A stretch of DNA of 63,161 nt. Source: Mycobacterium sp. 852013-50091_SCH5140682 (GTDB lineage Bacteria; Actinomycetota; Actinomycetes; Mycobacteriales; Mycobacteriaceae). Location: NCBI RefSeq assembly GCF_001665685.1, contig NZ_LZTB01000032.1, positions 1 to 63,161 on the forward strand, read 5' to 3'. Below the pieces are notes generated by a model that saw only the letters and a list, made by a program, of their open reading frames with translations, had not been told where the DNA came from and did no database searches. Below, in pieces: positions 52,923 through 63,122 of the stretch. Positions within the stretch are counted from its first letter, which is position 1; each line of letters begins with the position of its first letter. Both the position numbers and the translations under genes were made by a program.

Positions 52923-54173
52923 CTAACGGAGCGGGTTGAATTCGCGGAGCGCTTCGGGTTGCTTGCCGGTGGTGATGTACTCGGCCAGCAGCCGGCCGGT
53001 GACGGGACCGTGGGCCAGGCCCCACATGCCGTGGCCGCCTGCGACGAAGAGTCCATGCGCCACTTCGCCGATCAGGGGACGGCCGTCCGGGGTGACCGGG
53101 CGACCGCCGACCCACACGTCGGTGCGTTCGCCCCAGCGCACGCCGTCGAGAAGCGGCGCGGCCGATGCGACGATGGCCTCCACCCGGGCGGGCTGCAGTG
53201 GATCGTCGGGGGAGCGGAACTCCATCGTCCCGGCGACGCGCAGCGCACCCTGGTACGGCGTACACGCCACCCGGACGTCGGGAAGGTACATGGGGCCCGG
53301 CACCGGGCGGTCCACCGGCACGGTGAACGAGTAGCCGCGGCCGGCCCGCACCGGGGTCCGGACCCGGCGGCCGGCGAGCCGGGACAGCCACGCGCCGGTG
53401 GCGATCACCGCGGCATCGGTGGTCAGGTCGGTGTCGCGGAGCTTGACCCTGACGCGGCTGCCCGCGGGCTGCACGTCCATGACCTCGGCGATGCGGATGG
53501 TTCCGCCGCGCGCGACCACGGATTCGGCAAGCGCATGCACGAATCGGCCGGGGTCCACGTAGCGCTGGCCTTCGACGCTGATGCCCGTGGTGATCGCCGG
53601 CGACGCGAGCGGCACGTTCTCCCGCAGCGTCTGCCCGGAGAGCCGATTGATGGTCACGGTCTGACCGACGGAGGCGAGCCCGCGCAACTCGGCCAGCAGG
53701 TGCTCGGCCTGATGCGGTGACTCGAACAGTGCGGTGATGGGCCCGTCCGTCGTCGGCGCGTCCACGCCGTTGGCAGTCAGGACGTCGTAGGCCTCGATGC
53801 ACTCCGCGTTGAACGGCACGTTCGCGCGGGCGACCCGGCTCCACGAGGAACGTCGGCAGTTGGCGGCGAAGCGCAGCAGGAACGACCACAGCCGCGGATC
53901 GGCCGTCAGCGGGATGTGCAGCGGCGCGGTCGGGTTGGCCAGCGAGCGCAGCCCGTAGCGGAGCACACCCGGATCGTTGAGCGGGATGGTCAGCGTCGGC
54001 GACACCCAACCGGCGTTGCCCCAGGACGCGCCTGCGGCCACCCCGGTGCGGTCCACCACCGTCACGTCGACACCGCGCTCCTGCAGGAACCAGGCAGTCG
54101 ACAGGCCGACGATGCCGGCACCCACGACGACGGCGGACCGCGGACCGCCGTCAATCCGTTCGACGCCGACCAT
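52923..54173 (-). CDS. D-amino-acid dehydrogenase/glycine oxidase-like FAD oxidoreductase (DadA type)
   Basis: This flavoenzyme of 416 residues has the FAD motif SAVVVGAGIVGLSTAWFLQERG, followed by GASWGNAGWVSPT, the DadA signature, and a C-terminal flavin block VAGGHGMWGLAHGPVTGRLLAEYI. It oxidatively deaminates D-amino acids or related N-substituted amino acids and passes electrons to the respiratory chain. The ATG at 54173 has GGAGGT seven bases upstream; the GTG at 54182 is too close to that Shine-Dalgarno. The PucR-type gene directly upstream on the same strand is the likely regulator. A TCACC-CAT-GGTGA palindrome (54207-54219) lies in the gap. Confidence 0.87.
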   Translation of the reverse strand: MVGVERIDGGPRSAVVVGAGIVGLSTAWFLQERGVDVTVVDRTGVAAGASWGNAGWVSPTLTIPLNDPGVLRYGLRSLANPTAPLHIPLTADPRLWSFLLRFAANCRRSSWSRVARANVPFNAECIEAYDVLTANGVDAPTTDGPITALFESPHQAEHLLAELRGLASVGQTVTINRLSGQTLRENVPLASPAITTGISVEGQRYVDPGRFVHALAESVVARGGTIRIAEVMDVQPAGSRVRVKLRDTDLTTDAAVIATGAWLSRLAGRRVRTPVRAGRGYSFTVPVDRPVPGPMYLPDVRVACTPYQGALRVAGTMEFRSPDDPLQPARVEAIVASAAPLLDGVRWGERTDVWVGGRPVTPDGRPLIGEVAHGLFVAGGHGMWGLAHGPVTGRLLAEYITTGKQPEALREFNPLR

Positions 54174-54206
54174 ATACGCCACCTCCGTGATCGAGATTCA
54201 CTGACA

Positions 54207-54219
54207 TCACCCATGGTGA
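54207..54219. promoter_or_regulatory. Palindrome upstream of the DadA-like gene
   Basis: TCACC (54207-54211) and GGTGA (54215-54219) flank CAT, 34 bases before the dadA-like start. It is a possible PucR site or promoter operator. The hairpin CCGATT/AATCGG (54245-54261) between it and the pucR stop could end the pucR transcript. Confidence 0.35.
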
Positions 54220-54262
54220 GGTCGGCGACCACGGCACTGTTTGCCCGATTTCGACAATCGGA

Positions 54263-55792
54263 CTAGGGCGGATTGTCGGCTTCCGACAGGCTGTCGGTGA
54301 CGGCTAATTCGATCATCATCGCCAGCCGCTTGCGTGCGTCGTCGAGGCCGAGATTGGTCACCTCGGCCATCTTGCGCAGGCGGTACCGCACGGTGTTTTC
54401 GTGCACGTCGAGCCGCTGACCGGCATTGGCCAGATCGCCTTGGGCCTCCAGCCACGCCCGCAGGGTGTCGGTGTACCGGGTGGCGTGCGTGCGGTCGTGC
54501 TCGCGCAGCTCGGCGACCGGACCGCGCTGCGGCACGCGTCCCGACTGCGCGGCCACCCGCAGCCGTTGCAAAAGGATGTCGTCCCAGGCTTCGTCGTAGA
54601 CCGGAGCAGCCCCGGTGCGCCGCACCTCGTGCAAGGCCAGGCACTCCTCGGCCTCGCGCCGGGCCGACGCCAGCTCCGCCGCGGTTGCCGGTCCGCTGAC
54701 TCCGGCCAGCAGCGTCAGCTGCGCGGGCAGCGCCGTCCGCAGCGCCTTCAGCCACCGTCCCGCGGCCTCGGCGTCGGCGCCGGGCAGCACGGTGTAGACG
54801 GTGTTGCCGGCCAGTGCGCTGCGGCCCGGCCGGGACCACCCGAAGCCCGTGGTGGCCCGCTCGAACGCCAGCAGCAGCGCCGCGTGCCGGTCGTCGGCGG
54901 TGTGCGCCCGCAGGGCGATCACCCGCAGCGGGGTCTGCGGCAACGCGAGCCTGCTCACCACCGTCGTCGCGTCGGCAGCGCCCTCGAGCAGCCGCAGCAC
55001 CAACTCGGACTCCACCTGTCGTTCCAGATCAGCGCTGGCTCGCGAGCGCAGCAGATGCATGGCCACCAGCCGCGCGCCGTGCGCCAGCGCGATGCGCCGG
55101 TCTTCGGGCAGCGGCTCGGCGCAGGTCACCCACACCGAGCCAAGCAGTTCGCGCCCGGCCCGCGCCGCCACCACCATGCGTCCGGTCAGCCCGTAATCGG
55201 GATCGCCCGCGACGAACATCGGATCGTCGGATTCGGCGAGATGACGGAACACCCCACGGGCTTCGAACACGGCCCGCAGCCGCTGCGGAGCTTCGCGGCT
55301 CAGGATCGCCTCTGCGCGCGCCGGATCGGCGTGCTGCTGCATCCGGGAGTACGCCAGTACCGTCGAACGCCTGCCCTCGATGGTCACCGAACCGCCGACC
55401 GCGTCGGCCAGGCTGTCGGCGAGCGCGAACAAGTCGGTCGGCCCGCGCCCGGATTCGGTTTCGCGGCCCTCCAGAACCAGGCCGTACACCACAGCGGCCA
55501 GCTCACTCCAGGACACCTGGGGGTCGACGACCATCACCGCCATGTCCTCGGGCTCAGCCGAGATCGGCTCACCGGAGTCGCGGACCAAAACCACCACCGC
55601 CCGGGCCGCGGTGGCCCAGGCGATGGCTTCGGCGGAATCGGCGGCGCCGACGGCGATCAGGACGTCGCCGACCACATAGCCGGGCTCGTGGATCACGACG
55701 CTGCGCAGCTCGGTCGATCGCGGAGTGGAGCAGTGCCGCAGGTGGACTCCGTAGCCGCCCAGTACGTTGATCAGCCGGTCGAGGGTGATCAA
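54263..55792 (-). CDS. PucR/CdaR-family transcriptional regulator
   Basis: This regulator of 509 residues has an N-terminal sensor domain with GDVLIAVG, a central GGDEF-like linker domain, and the C-terminal PucR helix-turn-helix (about residues 440-495, GDLANAGQRLDVHENTVRYRLRKMAEVTNLGLDD). PucR-type proteins usually activate purine or amino-acid catabolic genes. The only start that fits the conserved N-terminus (ITLDRLINVLGG) is a TTG placed right after the TAA of the protease gene, so translation may depend on re-initiation. The DadA-like gene downstream is the most likely target. Confidence 0.87.
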   Translation of the reverse strand: MITLDRLINVLGGYGVHLRHCSTPRSTELRSVVIHEPGYVVGDVLIAVGAADSAEAIAWATAARAVVVLVRDSGEPISAEPEDMAVMVVDPQVSWSELAAVVYGLVLEGRETESGRGPTDLFALADSLADAVGGSVTIEGRRSTVLAYSRMQQHADPARAEAILSREAPQRLRAVFEARGVFRHLAESDDPMFVAGDPDYGLTGRMVVAARAGRELLGSVWVTCAEPLPEDRRIALAHGARLVAMHLLRSRASADLERQVESELVLRLLEGAADATTVVSRLALPQTPLRVIALRAHTADDRHAALLLAFERATTGFGWSRPGRSALAGNTVYTVLPGADAEAAGRWLKALRTALPAQLTLLAGVSGPATAAELASARREAEECLALHEVRRTGAAPVYDEAWDDILLQRLRVAAQSGRVPQRGPVAELREHDRTHATRYTDTLRAWLEAQGDLANAGQRLDVHENTVRYRLRKMAEVTNLGLDDARKRLAMMIELAVTDSLSEADNPP

Positions 55793-55793
55793 C

Positions 55794-56813
55794 TTACGGC
55801 CCGGCGGCCAGCGTCGCCTTGCCGTTGCGCGGAGTCCCGGAGGCGTCCTGCCAGGTCAGGTCGATGACGTCGCCCGGGTAATGCCGGTCGAGCACCAGCG
55901 TCAGGGTTCGTGCCGAATCCAGTGGGGTGCCGTCGATGCTGGTCAGCAGGTCGCCAGGGACCAGGCCTGCGCCGTCCGCGGGGCCGCCGCGCATGACGTC
56001 CTGGATGATGACGCCGCCGCCCTGGCGGGGTGCGCTGCGCACGCCGACGCCGAGCATCGTCGGGGCGCCGATGTGTACCGAGCCTGACGGGGTGCGCGAG
56101 CGGATCTGCCCGGCGACGGCCATCGCGTCGTTGATCGGGATCGCGAAGCCCTTGCCGCCGGGACCCATCCGGAAGTTCACCGACGCCGCCGTCGTCATAC
56201 CGACCACCTGGCCCGCGCCGTTGATGACCGGCCCGCCCGAGTCCCCGGCCCGCACGGGTGCGGCGAACTCGAACAAGCCGGTGATCTCGTCGCTGCTACC
56301 GGTCAGCTCGTCTTCGGCGTTGACGGTGCGCCCGAACGCCGTGACGGTGCCGACCTCCTGCGTCAGCGGGGCGTTGCTGCCCTGAGCATTGCCCAGCGCC
56401 ACCACCGGATCGCCCGGTGCCAGGGCGTTGGAATCGCCGATCGTCGCGGTCGGCAGACCGTCCGCACCGCGCAGCTGTAGAACCGCCACATCGTGTTCGC
56501 GGTCGTACCCGATGAGGTCGGCGGGGTAGGACCGGCCGTTGACCGTGGCGCTGACCGCGTTGGCGCCCTGCACGACGTGATAGTTGGTCAGCACCTCACC
56601 GTTCGGTGACAGCACGATGCCGGTGCCGATGCCGTACGCCTGCTGGTAATCGACCCTGGTGTCGACCCGTGCCACTGCCGGTTGCACCACGGAGACTGCG
56701 GAGAGTGGATCGCCCGGCGCGGCGGTTGCCGGTGCCAGCGGTGCCACCAACACCAAGGCGGCGAGGACCGCCAGGATTATCGATGTGGCACGGTGTGACC
56801 GCAGTTTGCCCAT
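55794..56813 (-). CDS. Secreted S1C serine protease with PDZ domain (HtrA/PepA type)
   Basis: This protein of 339 residues has an N-terminal signal sequence or anchor (residues 8-35, ending PATAAPGDP), a trypsin-like domain with His in LTNYHVVQG, Asp in REHDVAVLQL and Ser in RAGDSGGPVI, and a C-terminal PDZ domain with MRGGPADGAGLVPGDLLTSIDG. It resembles secreted mycobacterial PepA (MTB32A, Rv0125) and should act outside the membrane in protein quality control. The ATG at 56813 gives a normal signal peptide; a longer reading adds an unlikely leader. Its TAA is one base from the pucR start. Confidence 0.9.
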   Translation of the reverse strand: MGKLRSHRATSIILAVLAALVLVAPLAPATAAPGDPLSAVSVVQPAVARVDTRVDYQQAYGIGTGIVLSPNGEVLTNYHVVQGANAVSATVNGRSYPADLIGYDREHDVAVLQLRGADGLPTATIGDSNALAPGDPVVALGNAQGSNAPLTQEVGTVTAFGRTVNAEDELTGSSDEITGLFEFAAPVRAGDSGGPVINGAGQVVGMTTAASVNFRMGPGGKGFAIPINDAMAVAGQIRSRTPSGSVHIGAPTMLGVGVRSAPRQGGGVIIQDVMRGGPADGAGLVPGDLLTSIDGTPLDSARTLTLVLDRHYPGDVIDLTWQDASGTPRNGKATLAAGP

Positions 56814-56859
56814 GTATCCATCTTCGCCCGCGTAAGCGACGCTGTCGACGCGCGGGGGC

Positions 56860-57714
56860 TCAGTCTTCGACGGCGACGTTGTCGCGGGAACGCCGGCGCA
56901 GCCGCGAGATACCGCCCTTGTTGGCCGGTCGCCGGTTGCGCAACTTGCCCTTCTGACCTGCAGCGTCGTCGTCGGCTGCGGTTTCTTCCGATGACTCGGT
57001 GGGCTCGTCAGCTGAGTCATCGCCCGGCTCCCGCTCGACGGCCGACGATTCCGGCTCGTCCGCAACGGATTCGGTCAACTCGACAGGGGCCTCATCGGCG
57101 GCTGTGACCTGGGGTTCTTCGGATTCTTCGACGGTTTCCGGCGCGTCGCTCCCGTCCGATTCCTCGGTCTTTTCAGACTCGTCCGTCTCAGCAGTCTCGT
57201 CGGCCTCTGCAACCTCGTCGGCCTCAGCAGCCTCGGATTTGCGACGGCCGCGGGCCTTCTCGGTCGTCTTCACGGGCTTGGGCGGCGGTGGTGGCAGCTC
57301 GGCGAGGAACGCCAGATAGAAGCCAAGGATGCCGAGCAGGGCGATCGACGCAGCAGCGCCGTAGATCCCGAACAGCCACTGGCCGACGCTGTCCAGCGAC
57401 AACCAGATCTCGGAGATGGCGGCGCCGACGATGAGCACCCCGGCCAGCACGTGGAACGCGACCGCCGAGGTGCGCAGGCGCAGCGCCAACTGCGGGGTGC
57501 CGTACTCGGGGGGACGCGTGCGCTGCAGTGTGAAGAAGACCGGCAGCGCGGCCACCGCGATCAGGACGCCGGTGACGATCCGCAGCACCAGGCCGAGGGT
57601 GGGTGAGGTTTCGCCCATGAGCTCGGGCCAGCGGGGGAGAACGAAGAAGAAGTAGAGCCCGGCAGCGACGAGTGAGAACGACGCGTGCCATATCACCGCG
57701 ACGGTGCGGCTCAT
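56860..57714 (-). CDS. lucA: LucA-type membrane protein (lipid uptake coordinator)
   Basis: This protein of 284 residues has four transmembrane helices in residues 1-145 (including VAVIWHASFSLVAAGLYFFFV and WLFGIYGAAASIALLGILGFYLAF). A Pro-rich hinge (LPPPPPKP) is followed by a cytoplasmic tail of about 130 residues that is extremely rich in Glu, Asp, Ala and Ser, ending in a basic patch (RLRRRSRDNVAVED). The N-terminal part matches what I recall of M. tuberculosis LucA (Rv3723), which stabilises Mce1 and Mce4 transporters for fatty acid and cholesterol import. The location beside tRNA-Ser, ffs and the Rv3722c-type gene is also conserved. Confidence 0.85.
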   Translation of the reverse strand: MSRTVAVIWHASFSLVAAGLYFFFVLPRWPELMGETSPTLGLVLRIVTGVLIAVAALPVFFTLQRTRPPEYGTPQLALRLRTSAVAFHVLAGVLIVGAAISEIWLSLDSVGQWLFGIYGAAASIALLGILGFYLAFLAELPPPPPKPVKTTEKARGRRKSEAAEADEVAEADETAETDESEKTEESDGSDAPETVEESEEPQVTAADEAPVELTESVADEPESSAVEREPGDDSADEPTESSEETAADDDAAGQKGKLRNRRPANKGGISRLRRRSRDNVAVED

Positions 57715-57788
57715 ACCCCTCCTTGGATTTGGGTGGGCCGGGGTGCGACCAAACTGCGTATGTGCAGGTCACACCCCGGACCCGAGTG

Positions 57789-57874
57789 CGGAGGATAGGG
57801 GATTTGAACCCCTGAGGGCTGTTAACCCAACCCGCGTTCCAGGCGAGCGCCATAGGCCACTAGGCGAATCCTCC
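57789..57874 (-). tRNA. tRNA-Ser(GGA)
   Basis: On the minus strand the acceptor stem GGAGGAT (57874 to 57868) pairs with ATCCTCC (57796 to 57790), with discriminator G at 57789. The anticodon stem CTCGC/GCGGG encloses loop CTGGAAC with anticodon GGA (57838-57840). A long variable arm and the T-loop GGGGTTCAAATCCCC mark it as a class II serine tRNA. CCA is not encoded. It reads UCC and UCU. Confidence 0.95.
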
Positions 57875-57970
57875 GTCGGCAATGGTAGCCGACAGCGCAA
57901 CCTCCTCTGTCCAGGTGCGGGTGTGGACCCGCTGTGCACCTGTGGTTCGGAGACATCCAGTGCCGGGTAC

Positions 57971-57976
57971 TACACT
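57971..57976 (+). promoter_or_regulatory. -10 element of the ffs promoter
   Basis: TACACT is a good SigA-type -10 hexamer and ends seven bases before the first paired base of the 4.5S RNA. No clear -35 is visible, as is usual in mycobacteria. Confidence 0.55.
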
Positions 57977-57983
57977 CGCCCGT

Positions 57984-58069
57984 GGACCCCGCGCGGCGTC
58001 CATCCTGTGAACTCCCCCAGGGCCGGAAGGCAGCAAGGGTCAATGGGCTCTGGCGGGTGCGCGGGGTCC
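57984..58069 (+). ncRNA. ffs: Signal recognition particle 4.5S RNA
   Basis: A long stem is closed by GGACCCCGCGC (57984-57994) and GCGCGGGGTCC (58059-58069). The apical domain has the universal SRP motif around GGCCGGAAGGCAGCAAGGG, with the GGAA tetraloop and the symmetric loop that bind Ffh. It guides membrane protein targeting. The short bacterial form lacks an Alu domain. Confidence 0.96.
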
Positions 58070-58115
58070 CCTTCATTGATTGATCACCCGGACGTTTCCG
58101 GGTCCACGCTTGTGA

Positions 58116-59408
<1,293 letters not shown>

Positions 59409-59434
59409 TCGGGACCGGTAGGTAGCCTGCATCC

Positions 59435-61408
59435 GTGGCTCTCTACCGCAAGTACCGTCCGGCTACGTTCGCCGAAGTCGTCGGGCAGGAGCATGTCACC
59501 GAGCCGCTGTCGACGGCGCTCACCGCAGGCCGGATCAACCACGCGTACCTGTTCTCCGGGCCGCGCGGCTGCGGTAAGACCTCGTCGGCGCGGATCCTGG
59601 CCCGCTCGCTGAACTGTGAGCAGGGGCCCACCCCGACCCCGTGCGGGGTGTGCGATTCGTGTGTCGCGCTGGCCCCCAACGGGCCCGGCAACCTTGACGT
59701 CACCGAACTCGACGCGGCCAGCCATGGTGGCGTCGACGACACCCGCGAACTGCGCGACCGCGCGTTCTTCACTCCCGCGCAGTCGCGGTACCGCATCTTC
59801 ATCATCGACGAAGCACACATGGTCACCACGGCCGGTTTCAACGCGCTGCTCAAGATCGTCGAGGAGCCGCCCGAGCACCTGATCTTCGTGTTCGCCACCA
59901 CCGAACCGGAGAAGGTGCTGCCGACCATCCGGTCGCGTACCCACCACTACCCGTTCCGGTTGCTGGCCCCGCGGACCATGCGCCCGCTGCTCGAGCGCAT
60001 CTGCGGCGAAGAGAGCGTCGACGTCGACGACGCGGTCTACCCGCTGGTCATCCGGGCCGGCGGCGGTTCACCCCGCGACACCCTCTCGGTGCTCGATCAG
60101 CTGCTGGCCGGCGCCGAGGGCAACCGGATCACCTACCAGCGGGCGCTGGCGCTGCTGGGTGCCACCGACATGGCGCTGATCGACGACGCTGTCGAGGCGC
60201 TGGCCGCCGGTGACGCCGCGGCGCTGTTCGGGGCGGTCGAGGCCGTGATCGACGCCGGCCACGACCCGCGCCGATTCGCCACCGACCTGCTGGAACGCTT
60301 CCGCGACCTGATCGTGCTGCAGGCGGTCCCCGACGCCGCGGCCCGCGGGGTCGTCGACGCGCCCACTGACGTGCTCGACCGCATGCGTGAGCAGGCCGAT
60401 CGGCTGGGTTCGGCGACGCTGACGCGCTACGCCGAGGTGGTCCACGCCGGGCTGGGGGAGATGCGCGGTGCCACCGCACCCCGGCTGCTGCTCGAGGTGG
60501 TGTGCGCGCGGCTGCTGCTGCCCTCGGCGCATGACACCGAATCGGCGCTGCTGCAGCGCATCGAGCGCATCGAAACGCGGCTCGACATGTCGATTCCGGC
60601 GGGCGAGGCCCAGGCAGCGGGGGGCCGGCCGGCCGCCGAGCCCGCCAAGACCTACACCCGACGCAGCCAGGCATCGGCGGAAGCACCGCCGACGGCGCCC
60701 GAGCCTGCGCCGGCCGCCGTCCCTGCAGCAGCGCCAGCCGCCCCCGCCGCTGTCGCGCCTCCGCCCGTTGTGGCGCCTCCGCCCGCCGCTGTCGCGCCTC
60801 CTGTGCCCGAGCCGGTCCGAGCGCCCGAGCCCGCGGCGCCGCCGCCAGAACCCGAGCCCGCGCCGGAACCCGAACCCGCGCCGGAACCGTCGGCGCCCGC
60901 GCCAGGTGGCGAACCCAACGCCGCCGCCGTGCGGTCGATGTGGACGACGGTCCGCGAGAAGGTGCGTGAGCGCAGCCGCACCACCGAGGTCATGCTGTCA
61001 GGGGCGATCGTGCGGGCGGTCGAGGACAAAACCCTTGTGCTGTCCCATGAATCGCCACCGCTGGCGAAGCGGCTGACCGAATCCCGCAATGCCGACGTGA
61101 TCCGCGATGCACTCAAGGACGCGCTCGGGGTGGACTGGCAGATCCGGTGTGAGGTCGGCACCGCCGAAGCCGTCGCGCCGCCACCGCCGCGGGCCACCAA
61201 GCCCCCGCCAAAGGTCCCCGCCCGGGTGGCGCGGTCCATACCCGAAGCCGACCTCGCGCCACCTCCGGAGCCGCCGTCGCCCGAGGACGAGGAAGAAGAG
61301 CTGCTCGCCGAGGCCGGGCAGAGCGAGACCGGGCCGCGTCGCGACCCCGAGGAGGTCGCGCTGGAACTCCTGCAGAACGAACTGGGCGCGCGCAAGATCG
61401 ACGGCTAG
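59435..61408 (+). CDS. dnaX: DNA polymerase III subunit gamma/tau
   Basis: This clamp-loader ATPase has 657 residues. Walker A is SGPRGCGKTSSARIL, the zinc module is CEQGPTPTPCGVCDSC, Walker B is IFIIDEAHM, and sensor 1 is FVFATTEPEKV. A linker of about 110 residues (roughly 390-500) is composed almost wholly of Pro, Ala, Glu and Val, and separates the ATPase core from the tau-specific C-terminal domain (SMWTTVREKVRERSRTTEVMLSG...). The start is GTG. I see no slippery heptamer plus hairpin for the programmed frameshift that makes gamma in E. coli, so only full-length tau may be made. Confidence 0.94.
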   Translation: MALYRKYRPATFAEVVGQEHVTEPLSTALTAGRINHAYLFSGPRGCGKTSSARILARSLNCEQGPTPTPCGVCDSCVALAPNGPGNLDVTELDAASHGGVDDTRELRDRAFFTPAQSRYRIFIIDEAHMVTTAGFNALLKIVEEPPEHLIFVFATTEPEKVLPTIRSRTHHYPFRLLAPRTMRPLLERICGEESVDVDDAVYPLVIRAGGGSPRDTLSVLDQLLAGAEGNRITYQRALALLGATDMALIDDAVEALAAGDAAALFGAVEAVIDAGHDPRRFATDLLERFRDLIVLQAVPDAAARGVVDAPTDVLDRMREQADRLGSATLTRYAEVVHAGLGEMRGATAPRLLLEVVCARLLLPSAHDTESALLQRIERIETRLDMSIPAGEAQAAGGRPAAEPAKTYTRRSQASAEAPPTAPEPAPAAVPAAAPAAPAAVAPPPVVAPPPAAVAPPVPEPVRAPEPAAPPPEPEPAPEPEPAPEPSAPAPGGEPNAAAVRSMWTTVREKVRERSRTTEVMLSGAIVRAVEDKTLVLSHESPPLAKRLTESRNADVIRDALKDALGVDWQIRCEVGTAEAVAPPPPRATKPPPKVPARVARSIPEADLAPPPEPPSPEDEEEELLAEAGQSETGPRRDPEEVALELLQNELGARKIDG

Positions 61409-61423
61409 CGACCGCCGGTCGGC

Positions 61424-61482
61424 GCGAGATTGCGCTGAGGGTCGTTGTCCGCACGATTTCACGACCCTGGCTGCAATTTCGC
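61424..61482. repeat. Two-tier inverted repeat between convergent dnaX and nitrilase
   Basis: Outer arms GCGAGATTGC (61424-61433) and GCAATTTCGC (61473-61482) match at 9 of 10 positions. Inner arms AGGGTCGT (61438-61445) and ACGACCCT (61461-61468) are perfect, with equal 4-base spacers between tiers. It fills the 82-base convergent gap. It may be a bidirectional terminator or a copy of a dispersed mycobacterial palindrome. Confidence 0.6.
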
Positions 61483-61490
61483 CGCGCTCG

Positions 61491-62324
61491 CTACGCCCGC
61501 CGGGCGACCCGCTCGTACAGTTCGGGGCGCCTGTCGTTGTGGATGTCGCTGAGCCCGCCGACCTGTTTGTCCAGGGCCAGGTCGAGATCGACCTCAGCGG
61601 TCACCAGGTGAGGTTCGGCCGTCGCGTTGCCCCCGGCCAGCACCCAGCCGTCGGCATCGATGACGGCGCTGCCGCCCACCCAGTCGACATTCCGTTCGAC
61701 ACCCGTGCGGTCGCAGGCGATCACCGCCATGCGGTTGACGGACGCATCGGCCTGCGCGCGCACGACCTCCAGCGGCCGTTGATCGTCGCGGCGCGGATAG
61801 GTCGGCCAGTTGACGGGCGCGGCGAGCAGTTGCGCGCCGGCCAGCGCGGGCAGGCGGACCCATTCCGGGAACTCGAGGTCATAGCAGATCACGGTGCTGA
61901 TCCGGCCGATCTCGGTGTCGACGACGGGCGGTGGTGCGTCGCCCGGCGTGAAGATCAGCCGCTCCCGGTCCCACAGATGGGTCTTGCGGTACACGGCCCG
62001 CACGCCGGTGTGGTCGATGACCGCGGCCGAGTTGAACAGCGCGTCGTCGTCACCGAGTTCGCAGAAGCCGCCCACGAGTACCAGGTGATGGGTCCGCGCC
62101 AAGCTGCACCACAGCTGCAGGGTCGGTCCGTCGAGGCGTTCCGCGGACCGGGCTGCCTCGGCCCGGTCGGCGAACACGTACCCGCTGGAGACGAGCTCGG
62201 GCAGGACCACGACCCTGGCGCCCGCGGCCGCGGCCTCGCCGACCGCGGTGGCCACGATGTGCCGGTTGGCCTGCAGGTCGCCAAGGACGGGCGCCACCTG
62301 GCAGGCCGCCACCGCAACACTCAT
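61491..62324 (-). CDS. Carbon-nitrogen hydrolase (nitrilase superfamily)
   Basis: This 277-residue enzyme has the complete Glu-Lys-Cys triad: Glu43 in VVLPELVSSG, Lys114 in VYRKTHLW and Cys147 in ICYDLEFPEW. It hydrolyses a small amide, carbamoyl or nitrile compound in the cytoplasm. The ATG overlaps the stop of the upstream NCS1 permease by four bases. The pairing with a purine/pyrimidine/hydantoin-type permease suggests an N-carbamoyl or ureide substrate such as N-carbamoyl-amino acids, which is an inference from context. Confidence 0.9.
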   Translation of the reverse strand: MSVAVAACQVAPVLGDLQANRHIVATAVGEAAAAGARVVVLPELVSSGYVFADRAEAARSAERLDGPTLQLWCSLARTHHLVLVGGFCELGDDDALFNSAAVIDHTGVRAVYRKTHLWDRERLIFTPGDAPPPVVDTEIGRISTVICYDLEFPEWVRLPALAGAQLLAAPVNWPTYPRRDDQRPLEVVRAQADASVNRMAVIACDRTGVERNVDWVGGSAVIDADGWVLAGGNATAEPHLVTAEVDLDLALDKQVGGLSDIHNDRRPELYERVARRA

Positions 62325-63122
62325 GGCGCCACCCTGTCACCGTCGAGCGCCGCGAGTTCGCGCTGACTGGCGGCCATGGCGGCCACCTCGGCCGACCGGT
62401 CGAGATTGCGGCTGAGCAGCCAGTAGCTCACGCCGCTGACAACCAGCCCGACCGCGAAGGAAATATCGCCGCCGCCAATGGCTTTGGCGGCCGGGCCTTC
62501 GTAGAACGTGGTGGTGATGAACGGGATCATGGCGGCGAAGCCCACGGCGTAGGCCACCAGCCCGCGCCAGGACCAGCGACCGTAGACGCCGTTCGGTTTG
62601 AAGATGTCCGCGATGGCGTAGTGGCCCCGGCGCACGAAGTAGAAGTCGACCAGGTTGACCGCCGTCCAGGGGATGAGGAAGTACAGCATCATCAGGACGA
62701 AGTTGTTGAAGCTGGACAGGTAGTTCTCGGGGATGATCAGCGCGATGGTGTAGACGACGATCGCGATCACCAGGATGCCGATGATCCGTCCCCTGACGCT
62801 GGGTTTGAGCTGCTTGAAGCCGTCGACGGCGCTGGCGCCGGTGAGCATGGCGCCGTAAAGGTTGATCGCCATGATGCTGAGCAGGGCCGGGACGGAGATC
62901 ACCGCGGCGAAGGTGCCGAACCCGTGGAACAGGGAGTTGCCGACCTGCTGGATGCTGCCGATGGCATCGGGTTCGGCGATGGCCGAGCCGATGAAGGCGC
63001 CCAGCGACATGAGCCACATGGCCGACAGCGCCGCGCCTGCGTAGGTCCAGCTGATGACGGCCGGGGCCGAGACGTCAGGCGGCAGGTAGCGGCTGTAGTC
63101 CGAGACATAGACGGCATACGAG
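62321..63122 (-). CDS. NCS1-family nucleobase/hydantoin permease, N-terminus missing at contig end
   Basis: About 267 C-terminal residues of a purine-cytosine permease family transporter are present, beginning with YAVYVSDYSRYLP, a conserved mid-protein motif of NCS1 carriers, and including FNNFVLMMLYFLIPWTAVNLVDFYFVRRG. NCS1 proteins import nucleobases, allantoin or hydantoins with sodium or protons. The frame seems to run on to an ATG at 63139, but bases from 63123 are sequencing adapter, so the first six residues of that reading are artificial. It is co-translated with the nitrilase gene. Confidence 0.88.

Noticed and set aside
59435..61408. Programmed frameshift site in dnaX
   Set aside because: No A-rich slippery heptamer followed by a hairpin was found where the gamma subunit would end.
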